Source: CAMEON01 sp963643175 (GTDB lineage Bacteria > Bacillota > Clostridia > Oscillospirales > CAG-272). From it: DNA of 12,138 nucleotides. Below, one piece after another: positions 1 to 6,701 of this stretch. The stretch is taken from assembly GCA_963643175.1 (NCBI GenBank), contig CAVIJF010000040.1, positions 1 to 12,138 of the forward strand, given 5' to 3'. The notes beneath the pieces are model-generated. The model worked only from the letters and a program-made list of their open reading frames with translations. It was not told the DNA's origin and did not search any database. Made by a program: the position numbers and the translations under genes. Position 1 is the stretch's first letter, and every line of letters begins with the position of its first letter.

Positions 1-3000
1 CTGTAGCGGGAACTTCTTCCTGCTCAACCAGCACCTTGTTGCAGACGGAGCAGTGCTTGCCTTCCGTCTTGCCTGCCGCCTCGCAGGTCGCGGGAACGGC
101 GAGATCAATCACTTCGGTGTGCCCTGTAGCGGGAACTTCTTCCTGCTCAACCAGCACCTTGTGGCAGATGTAGCAGTGCTTGCCCTCGGTCTTCCCTGCT
201 GTCTCACAGGTCGCGAGAACAGCCGGATCGACAATTTCCGTGTGCCCGGTTGCGGGAATCGTGATCTGCGCGACCATCACCTTGTCGCACACCAGACAAC
301 GCTTGCCCTCCGTCTTGCCGGGCGTCTCGCAGGTCGGTGCAACCGCCGGGGCCGTTACTTCAATATGTTTCTGTGCGGGAATGGTTTCCTGCTTGATCAG
401 CACCTTGCCGCAGATCTTGCAATGCTTACCCTCTGTCTGTCCGGGCGTCTCACAGGTCGGCGCAACCGCTGCGTCAATGACCGCTGTATGCCCGGTTGCG
501 GGAACATCCTCCTGCGCAACCAGCACCTTGCCGCAGACCGCGCAATGCTTGCCCTCGGTCTTACCGGGCGTTTCGCATCCCGGCGCGACGGCGGGGTCTG
601 TCACCACGGTGTGCTCCTTCATGGGAACTTCGGTCTGCCCGACCAGTACCTTGTTGCAGACCGAGCAGTGCTTACCTTCCGTCAGACCTGTCGCCGTACA
701 GGTGGCGTCCACCGCCGGGTCTGTCACATCAGAGTGTCCCTTGGCGAAAACCGTCATCTGCTCCACCAGCACCTTGCCGCAGACCGAACAGTGCTTGCCT
801 GCGGTCTTTCCTGCTTCCTCGCAGGTGGCAGGGACGGCGGGGTCATCTTCCTCGGTGTGTCCCGTTGATGGCAGATACTTCTGCGCCTGCAGAGTCTGAT
901 TGCAGACCGCGCAGTGCCTGCCTTCACTCCAGCCGGCCTCGGTACAGGTCGGCTCCTTGCCGAGGTCTGTAACCTCCGTATGTCCCTTCGCCGGCAGAAC
1001 CTGCTGGAGGGCAAAGGTCTTCATGCACACGGAGCAGTATGTTCCCTCGCTCATGCCGATGGACACGCAGGTAGGCTCCACGCGCGGCAGGACAACCAGC
1101 GTATGCTCCGCCAGCGGTACCGTTTCCTGCACCTTCAGCACCTCGCCGCACACGCGGCAATGGATGCCCTCGGTCAGTCCCTCCTTGGTGCAGGTCGCTG
1201 CCACGGCGGGATCGGTTACCTCGGTGTGTCCCGTTGCGGGAAGATCCTCCTGTTCAACCAGCACCTGTCCGCAGACCGCGCACACGCTTCCCTCGGTACA
1301 GCCGGCTTCGGTACAGGTCGGTTCCACAGCGGGCAGAACCTTGACCACGTGTCCACCGCGGGACGGCGACACGGTTCCGCACACAAGGCAGACCTGATCC
1401 TCCGTGCAGGAGGCGTTCGGGTCATAGGTGTGTCCCGTCGCGGGAATCGTCTCCAGACCGGACAGGACAACGCCGCAGCCCTCGCGTCCGCACCGCACCC
1501 CGGCGGTATGCCCTGCCGTCACGCAGGTCGGCGCCAGCGCGTCTACCTCCTCCGGCAGATGCACCAGCTTGGGCAGGATAACCTGCCGGACAATCAGCAT
1601 TCCGCAGACCGAGCAGTGCGAACCGTCACTCCAGCCGGGACGCGTGCAGGTCGGTTCCTGACCGGGATCGGTCACTTCCGTATGCGGCAGCATCGGCACA
1701 TCCTGCACCGGGTTCGGGCAGTAGCCGCAGACCTCGCATTCCTTCCATTCGGTCTTGCCGACCGCCGTGCAGGTCGGCGCTACAGCGAGATGCGTAATCA
1801 TGCTGTGCCCGGTAGCGGGCACCTCCTCCTGCGCGGTCAACACCTGATGACAGACGGCGCAGTGTGAGCCGACAGTCTTGCCGGGCTGCTCACAGGTCGG
1901 CGCCACGGCGGAATCCGTCACCGGATCATGTCCGTGCGCCCGGATTACCGTCTGCTGAACCCGGACGGTATGGCAGGTGGAGCAATGCTCTCCCTCGGTA
2001 AGTCCGCTCTCCGTGCAGGTAGGCGCCACGGCGGCATCCGTCACCCATGTATGTCCCAGCGCCTGAACCGACTTCTGCTCAACCAGCACCTTGCCGCAGA
2101 CCGAGCAGTGCTTGCCCTCCGTCTTGCCGGGGTACTCACAGGTCGGGTCAACGGCGGTGTCAATGACCTCGGTGTGTCCCTTGGCGGGAACGTCCGTCTG
2201 CGCGACCAGCACCTTATCGCACACCGAGCAGTGCTTGCCTTCCGTTTTTCCGGACTTCTCGCAGGTAGGGGCAACGGCGGGGTCGATCACCCCGGTGTGT
2301 CCCGTTGCGGGAATCTTCCGCTGGGCAACCAGCACCTTGAGGCAGACCTGGCAGTGACTGCCTGCGGTTTTACCTGCCGTCTCGCAGGTCGCGGGGATGC
2401 GTGCATCCGCAATCTCCACGTGACCGGTAGCCGGAATCTCCGTCTGCTCCACGAACACCTTGCCGCACACTCCGCAATGCTTGCCCTCGGTCTTGCCGGT
2501 CGCCTCGCAGGTCGGGGCAATGGCGGCGTCGATTACTTCCGTGTGTCCCGTAGCGGGGACTTCCGTCTGCTCAACCAGCACCTTGCTGCAAATCGAGCAG
2601 TGCTTTCCTTCGGTTTTGCCTGCCGTCTCGCAGGTCGCGGGAACGGCAGCGTCGGTTACTTCCGTGTGCCCGGTCGCGGGAATCTCCTTCTGCGCGGTCA
2701 GCACCTTGTTGCAGACCGAGCAGTGACTGCCTTCCGTCTTGCCGTGAACCTCGCAGGTCGGGGCAACGGCAGCGTCTGTCACGGAGGTGTGACCCTTGGC
2801 GGGGATACTCTGCTGCGCAATCAGCACCTTACCGCAGTCGCGGCAGTGGCTGCCCTGCGTTTTGCCCGTCTGCTCACAGGTCGGGGCAACGGCAGCGTCG
2901 GTCACGGAGGTGTGACCTTTTGCGGGAACCTCCTGCTGGGCAACCAGAACCTCACTGCAGACAGAGCAGTGCCTACCTTCGGTCTTGCCGGACGCCTCGC

Positions 3001-3406
3001 AGGTCGGGGCAACGGCGGCATCGACGACTTCCGTGTGCGCCGCCGGAACCGGCTTCTGCTCAACCAGCACCTTGCCGCAGGTCGAGCAGTGACTGCCCTC
3101 GGTTTTGCCGTCCTCCGTGCAGGTAGGTGCTACCGCCTCATCCGTGACCGCGGTGTGCCCCAGCGGCGGCACGGTTTCCTGCGCCTGCAGGGTTATCCCG
3201 CAGGTGGCGCAGTGCGTACCCTCCGTCAGTCCGCTTTGCTCGCAGGTTGCGGGCACGGCAACGTCAATCTCCTCGGTGTGTCCGGTCGCAGGAACGGACA
3301 TGGGCTTCTCCAGCCCGCAGTAGATACAGCGGAGAAGGTACGAGCCCTCCTCGGTACAGGTCGCCGCCTGCCGGGAACCGGACACTTCCTTCCATTCGTG
3401 ATTGCA
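1..3406 (-). repeat. ~28 tandem 123-bp coding repeats (41-residue TC..HCxxC..GH module)
   Basis: Read on the minus strand, the unit recurs every 123 bp (41 codons) from the atypical first unit (CNHEW..., residue 73) to the left edge. The near-invariant elements per unit are TC, then GKTEG or GLTEG, then HCxxC, then KVLV.Q, then a Pro-containing stretch and GH[TS]. Most units also begin with D-AV-PTC. The frame is kept throughout, so the repeat is under selection as protein. Units 13-16 (about 1342-1925) deviate from the consensus, and one of them is shortened to about 28 residues. The unit count is by eye and may be off by one. Confidence 0.93.
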
Positions 3407-3622
3407 CAGCGTCTCCGACTCGGTGCCGGGGGAGTCGGTTCCCGCCGTCTCGGGTGTCGTGTCCGTTGTCTCGTCCGGCATGGTAAACTCTATATCGCCA
3501 TGGCTCCAGATGGCATTGCAGGAAACAAGCACCGTACCCGCCGCCAGTATCAGCAGGAACAGCAGGGAGAACAGCATCCTGCCGGTGCAGCAATGCCTGT
3601 ACAAAGGCTTTTCTCTTCGCAT
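1..3622 (-). CDS. Giant Cys/His-repeat lipoprotein (3' end beyond window)
   Basis: The minus-strand frame is open without a stop from the ATG at 3622 to the window edge, about 1,207 codons; the C-terminus is not visible. I chose this start because AGGAAGAAGG sits 8 nt upstream and the protein begins with a basic stretch, a hydrophobic core (about residues 15-32) and the lipobox LVSC with Cys34. It is therefore probably a lipidated protein on the outer face of the membrane. A Thr/Glu/Pro-rich linker (about 47-72) follows. From Cys73 to the edge there are about 28 tandem modules of ~41 residues, typically AVAPTCE..GKTEGKHCSVCGKVLVxQ..IPATGHTEV, each with three Cys and usually two His, or nearly 90 Cys in the visible part. 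Similar repeats are common in uncharacterised surface proteins of gut Clostridia (known in general terms); I know no established function. Metal binding or structural Zn/disulfide sites are inference. The gene is divergent from copA. Confidence 0.9.
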   Translation of the reverse strand, partial: MRREKPLYRHCCTGRMLFSLLFLLILAAGTVLVSCNAIWSHGDIEFTMPDETTDTTPETAGTDSPGTESETLCNHEWKEVSGSRQAATCTEEGSYLLRCIYCGLEKPMSVPATGHTEEIDVAVPATCEQSGLTEGTHCATCGITLQAQETVPPLGHTAVTDEAVAPTCTEDGKTEGSHCSTCGKVLVEQKPVPAAHTEVVDAAVAPTCEASGKTEGRHCSVCSEVLVAQQEVPAKGHTSVTDAAVAPTCEQTGKTQGSHCRDCGKVLIAQQSIPAKGHTSVTDAAVAPTCEVHGKTEGSHCSVCNKVLTAQKEIPATGHTEVTDAAVPATCETAGKTEGKHCSICSKVLVEQTEVPATGHTEVIDAAIAPTCEATGKTEGKHCGVCGKVFVEQTEIPATGHVEIADARIPATCETAGKTAGSHCQVCLKVLVAQRKIPATGHTGVIDPAVAPTCEKSGKTEGKHCSVCDKVLVAQTDVPAKGHTEVIDTAVDPTCEYPGKTEGKHCSVCGKVLVEQKSVQALGHTWVTDAAVAPTCTESGLTEGEHCSTCHTVRVQQTVIRAHGHDPVTDSAVAPTCEQPGKTVGSHCAVCHQVLTAQEEVPATGHSMITHLAVAPTCTAVGKTEWKECEVCGYCPNPVQDVPMLPHTEVTDPGQEPTCTRPGWSDGSHCSVCGMLIVRQVILPKLVHLPEEVDALAPTCVTAGHTAGVRCGREGCGVVLSGLETIPATGHTYDPNASCTEDQVCLVCGTVSPSRGGHVVKVLPAVEPTCTEAGCTEGSVCAVCGQVLVEQEDLPATGHTEVTDPAVAATCTKEGLTEGIHCRVCGEVLKVQETVPLAEHTLVVLPRVEPTCVSIGMSEGTYCSVCMKTFALQQVLPAKGHTEVTDLGKEPTCTEAGWSEGRHCAVCNQTLQAQKYLPSTGHTEEDDPAVPATCEEAGKTAGKHCSVCGKVLVEQMTVFAKGHSDVTDPAVDATCTATGLTEGKHCSVCNKVLVGQTEVPMKEHTVVTDPAVAPGCETPGKTEGKHCAVCGKVLVAQEDVPATGHTAVIDAAVAPTCETPGQTEGKHCKICGKVLIKQETIPAQKHIEVTAPAVAPTCETPGKTEGKRCLVCDKVMVAQITIPATGHTEIVDPAVLATCETAGKTEGKHCYICHKVLVEQEEVPATGHTEVIDLAVPATCEAAGKTEGKHCSVCNKVLVEQEEVPAT

Positions 3623-3816
3623 ACTGTGTACCTTCTTCCTTGTACGAATTCTCATCAGGATCCGGCGCATCGCGCCGTCCCCGATACGTTGCAGGCATCT
3701 CTGAACATTTCCCACACGGTGAATCGGCGGAATATCCGGAGAGGCTCCTATGTTTGCGGCAGGCGGCTTTCCGGCGAGGAAAAGCGGCTTGTCCGGGTAT
3801 ACCCGATATGCATTCC
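3623..3816 (-). other. Long 5' leader of the repeat lipoprotein, no gene seen
   Basis: This stretch of about 194 nt lies between the predicted transcription start and the ATG. It can form several GC-rich hairpins, for example GCTTTTCC with GGAAAGC around 3765-3785, and GGCGC/GCGCC around 3664-3677. I could not fit it to any riboswitch consensus that I know. No small ORF with a convincing ribosome site is visible. Confidence 0.4.
3631..3640 (-). promoter_or_regulatory. Ribosome binding site of the repeat lipoprotein
   Basis: On the minus strand AGGAAGAAGG lies 8 nt before the ATG at 3622. It supports this start over other in-frame Met codons and places the signal peptide at the N-terminus. 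Confidence 0.7.
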
Positions 3817-3822
3817 GAGTAC

Positions 3823-3851
3823 ATTATATCATATCCGCCGTGTATTTTCAA
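3823..3851 (-). promoter_or_regulatory. Sigma-A type promoter of the repeat lipoprotein
   Basis: On the minus strand TTGAAA (3846-3851) and TATAAT (3823-3828) are separated by exactly 17 bp. The predicted start is near 3816, which gives an unusually long leader of about 194 nt before the lipoprotein ATG. The box lies 32-60 bp from the copA promoter, back to back, so a regulator bound between them could affect both. Confidence 0.75.
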
Positions 3852-3882
3852 GAGTTTTCCCGAAGAAAATCCGTTTTTCCTA

Positions 3883-3911
3883 TTGACAAAAACCGACTTT
3901 TGGTATATAAT
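3883..3911 (+). promoter_or_regulatory. Consensus promoter of copA
   Basis: A perfect -35 TTGACA (3883-3888) and a perfect -10 TATAAT (3906-3911) are separated by 17 bp. The predicted start is about 3918. Such a strong core promoter in front of a metal exporter normally needs a repressor, and an inverted repeat lies directly downstream. Confidence 0.88.
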
Positions 3912-3922
3912 CACGCCGTAAC

Positions 3923-3949
3923 TTATTCCTACAAATTCAGTAGGAATAA
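3923..3949 (+). promoter_or_regulatory. Putative operator of copA (10-bp perfect inverted repeat)
   Basis: TTATTCCTAC and GTAGGAATAA are perfect reverse complements separated by 7 nt. The site covers roughly +6 to +32 relative to the predicted copA start, a classic repressor position. The CCTAC-N7-GTAGG core is not the CopY box (TACAnnTGTA) and does not look like a typical CsoR site. From memory it resembles operators of Rrf2-family regulators (CymR/IscR-like) in Firmicutes; the assignment is inference. The alternative is a hairpin in the 5' leader. Confidence 0.6.
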
Positions 3950-3970
3950 AAGCCCCACGGGGGGCATACG

Positions 3971-3976
3971 AGGAGG
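3971..3976 (+). promoter_or_regulatory. Ribosome binding site of copA
   Basis: AGGAGG lies 5 nt before the ATG at 3982, which fixes the copA start. Confidence 0.85.
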
Positions 3977-3981
3977 AGAGT

Positions 3982-6582
3982 ATGGATCACAAGATACAGC
4001 AGTATTCCGTCACCGGCATGAGCTGCGCCGCCTGCTCCGCCCGCGTGGAGAAGGCGGTATCCGCCGTCCCGGGCGTTACGTCCTGCGCCGTCAGCCTGCT
4101 GACCAACTCCATGGGTGTGGAGGGCAGTGCCGCCCCGGACGACATCATTGCCGCCGTGCGGGAAGCGGGTTACGGTGCCTCAGTGAAGGGGGCGGGGGCG
4201 CCGCGTGCGGACGCCGCCGGGGATGACCCGCTCGCCGACCGTGAAACGCCGCGCCTTGTGCGCCGGCTGTGCTGGTCGGTCGGCTTTCTGCTGGTTCTCA
4301 TGTATATCTCGATGGGGCACATGATGTGGGGCTGGCCCCTGCCCGCGCGGCTGGCAGGCAACCATATCGGACTGGGGCTTATCCAGCTGCTCCTGACGGT
4401 CATCATCATGCTCATCAACCGGAAATTCTTTGTCAGCGGCTTCCGGGCGCTGGCGCACCGCGCTCCCAACATGGATACGTTGGTGGCGCTCGGCTCCTCG
4501 GCGGCGTTCCTGTGGAGCGTGTTCGCACTCTTCGCCATGACCGACGCCATGGCACGCGGCGACCATGCCGCCATGAACGACTGGATGATGCAGTTCTACT
4601 TCGAATCCGCCGCCATGATTCTGACGCTCATCACGGTGGGCAAGACGCTGGAGGCGCACTCCAAGGGCAAAACCACCGGCGCCCTGCGCAGTCTGATGAA
4701 GCTGTCCCCCAAAACCGCCACGGTTCTCCGGGGCGGGCAGGAGGTCACGATTCCGGTGGAGCAGGTCGCGGCGGGCGACCGGTTTGTCGTGCGCCCCGGC
4801 GAAAGCATCCCGGTGGACGGCAGTGTGGAATCCGGTTCCAGCGCAGTCAATGAGGCGGCGCTGACCGGCGAGAGCCTGCCGGTAGACAAAGCGGTGGGCG
4901 ACAGCGTATCGGCAGGCACCGTCAATCAGTCCGGCTTCCTGACCTGCCGCGCCACCCGCGTCGGGCAGGATACTACGCTCTCGCAGATTATCCGCATGGT
5001 CAGCGACGCCGCCGCGACCAAGGCACCCATCGCCAAAATTGCCGACCGGGTGTCCGGCGTGTTCGTGCCGGTGGTCATGGGTATTTCGCTTGTCACCTTC
5101 CTTGTGTGGATGCTGATCCGGCAGGACATCGGCTTTGCGCTGGCACGCGGCATATCCGTGCTGGTCATCAGCTGTCCCTGCGCACTGGGACTGGCGACCC
5201 CGGTCGCCATCATGGTAGGCAGCGGCGTCGGGGCACGCAATGGAATCCTGTTCAAGACCGCCGCCGCGCTGGAGGAAGCGGGCAGAGTCCGGGCGGTCGT
5301 GCTGGACAAAACCGGAACCGTCACCAAGGGCACCCCCCGCGTCATGGACATTCTGCCGCTGGGCGTGAGCGAGCAGCAGCTCCTGACCGCCGCCCTGTCG
5401 CTAGAGCGCAGCAGTGAGCACCCGCTTGCCCGCGCCGTATGCGAAGAAGCCGCACGCCGGGGACTGACCGCGCCCGCGCCGGAGAACTTCCGCGCCCTGC
5501 CGGGTCACGGGCTGACCGCCACCGCCGCCGACGGGCAGGCACTGCTCGGCGGCAATCTCGCGCTCATGCGGGACAGTCTGGGCGACGCGCTGACGCCCGC
5601 CGAATGGGCGGACATCACGGCGCGCGCCGAAGCGTTGGCGGACGAGGGGAAAACACCGCTGTTCTTCGCGCACGGCAACCGCCTTTTGGGAATTATCAGC
5701 GTGGCGGACGAAATCAAACCGGAAAGCCCCGCCGCCATCCGCGCCCTGCACGGCATGGGGTTAGATGTGGTCATGCTGACCGGAGACAACGCACGCACAG
5801 CCCGCGCCGTCGGCAGACAGGCGGGGCTGGATGAGGCGCACGTCATCGCCGGGGTTCTGCCGGACGGCAAGGAACAGGTCGTGCGGGACATGTCACGCCG
5901 GGGCAAAGTCGCCATGGTGGGCGACGGCATCAACGATGCCCCCGCGCTGACCCGCGCCGATCTCGGCATGGCAATCGGTGCCGGAACCGATGTTGCCATT
6001 GACGCCGCCGACATCGTACTGGTCAACAGCCGCCTCTCGGATGTGCCCGCCGCCGTGCGGCTTGGACGCGCCACCCTGCGCAATATCCGCGAAAATCTGT
6101 TCTGGGCATTCTTCTACAACGTCATCTGCATCCCTGTTGCGGCGGGTGCGCTGATTCCGCTTGGCGTGACGCTTGACCCCATGTTAGGCGCCGCCGCCAT
6201 GAGTCTGTCCAGCTTCTGCGTCGTGACCAACGCCCTGCGGCTCAACCTGTGCCGCATCCGGGGCAAAGAAAAGCCGGAGGATCCGGCTCCGGCGCCTGCT
6301 CCGTCCGCGCCCGCCGCAGCACCGGAAGCCCCCGCGGTGCCGGCAGCAGAGACAGCCGCCCCCGTCACGCTCCTGCATATTGAAGGCATGATGTGCGGGC
6401 ACTGCGAAGCGACCGTCCGGGGGGCGCTGTGCCGCCTGCCGGGGGTAGCTGGCGCTGAAGTCAGCCACACAGCCGGAACGGCACGCGTAACCTTCACGGG
6501 CGCCCCGCTCCCGGACGAAGCGCTGACCGCCGCCGTGGAGGCAGAGGACTACCGGGTCGTCTCCGTAGAGCATCCCGCATAA
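3982..6582 (+). CDS. copA: Copper-exporting P-type ATPase CopA, HMA domains at both ends
   Basis: This 866-residue inner-membrane pump hydrolyses ATP to export Cu(I) from the cytoplasm. Visible in order: an N-terminal heavy-metal-associated domain with GMSCAAC (C15, C18); eight predicted membrane segments; the actuator motif TGE (295-297); the CPC metal site in segment 6 (C398-P-C400); the phosphorylated Asp442 in DKTGT; the HP motif (H480-P481) of the nucleotide domain; TGD (600-602); GDGINDAP (647-654); and the Cu(I)-specific residues YN (712-713) and MSLSS (740-744) in segments 7 and 8. A Pro/Ala-rich linker (about 765-794) then leads to a second metal-binding domain with GMMCGHC (C805, C808). 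That C-terminal domain looks like a fused CopZ-type chaperone, and no separate copZ is seen here. All catalytic motifs are intact. The gene is monocistronic, with its own promoter and terminator. The Cu(I) assignment rests on the YN and MxxSS motifs and is strong. Confidence 0.96.
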   Translation: MDHKIQQYSVTGMSCAACSARVEKAVSAVPGVTSCAVSLLTNSMGVEGSAAPDDIIAAVREAGYGASVKGAGAPRADAAGDDPLADRETPRLVRRLCWSVGFLLVLMYISMGHMMWGWPLPARLAGNHIGLGLIQLLLTVIIMLINRKFFVSGFRALAHRAPNMDTLVALGSSAAFLWSVFALFAMTDAMARGDHAAMNDWMMQFYFESAAMILTLITVGKTLEAHSKGKTTGALRSLMKLSPKTATVLRGGQEVTIPVEQVAAGDRFVVRPGESIPVDGSVESGSSAVNEAALTGESLPVDKAVGDSVSAGTVNQSGFLTCRATRVGQDTTLSQIIRMVSDAAATKAPIAKIADRVSGVFVPVVMGISLVTFLVWMLIRQDIGFALARGISVLVISCPCALGLATPVAIMVGSGVGARNGILFKTAAALEEAGRVRAVVLDKTGTVTKGTPRVMDILPLGVSEQQLLTAALSLERSSEHPLARAVCEEAARRGLTAPAPENFRALPGHGLTATAADGQALLGGNLALMRDSLGDALTPAEWADITARAEALADEGKTPLFFAHGNRLLGIISVADEIKPESPAAIRALHGMGLDVVMLTGDNARTARAVGRQAGLDEAHVIAGVLPDGKEQVVRDMSRRGKVAMVGDGINDAPALTRADLGMAIGAGTDVAIDAADIVLVNSRLSDVPAAVRLGRATLRNIRENLFWAFFYNVICIPVAAGALIPLGVTLDPMLGAAAMSLSSFCVVTNALRLNLCRIRGKEKPEDPAPAPAPSAPAAAPEAPAVPAAETAAPVTLLHIEGMMCGHCEATVRGALCRLPGVAGAEVSHTAGTARVTFTGAPLPDEALTAAVEAEDYRVVSVEHPA

Positions 6583-6612
6583 ATCCGGGGCGCGGCGGCG
6601 CCGGAACCCCCA

Positions 6613-6664
6613 AAAAGCCGGAAGGCTCCGAACCGTGTCACAGGTTCGGAGCCTTCCGGCTTTT
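6613..6664. terminator. Strong bidirectional terminator between copA and hcp
   Basis: A perfect 22-bp inverted repeat (6613-6634 with 6643-6664) encloses an 8-nt loop. It has A4 at the left end and T4 at the right end of the stem, so it can serve copA (plus) and the convergent hcp (minus). It begins 30 nt past the copA stop and ends 38 nt past the hcp stop. Confidence 0.92.
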
Positions 6665-6701
6665 CATGCCGTGTGTCCGCTCCTTTCAAGGAGCACACGC
6701 A

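Noticed and set aside
1..3406. CRISPR array
   Set aside because: The 123-bp repeats are long, diverged, have no unique spacers, and keep a reading frame. They are protein repeats.
3623..3816. Cyclic-di-GMP-I type riboswitch in the lipoprotein leader
   Set aside because: The leader has a GGAAA hairpin edge and a CCGCAAAC segment that recall the motif, but the conserved GGCAAA opening and the later receptor elements are not found in order.
1928..3886. Long plus-strand open frame (652 codons), with similar ones at 53-868 and 914-1867
   Set aside because: They lie in the exact antisense register of the repeat lipoprotein, whose repeat codons rarely give stops on the other strand. Their products are repeats with no sensible composition, and they cross the lipoprotein promoter.
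3264..3914. Minus-strand open frame of 216 codons covering the start of the lipoprotein
   Set aside because: It is in a different frame from the repeat lipoprotein, starts upstream of the lipoprotein promoter, and has no recognisable domain or ribosome site.
3923..3949. CopY box
   Set aside because: The CopY core TACAnnTGTA is absent; only one TACA is present and the half-site spacing differs.
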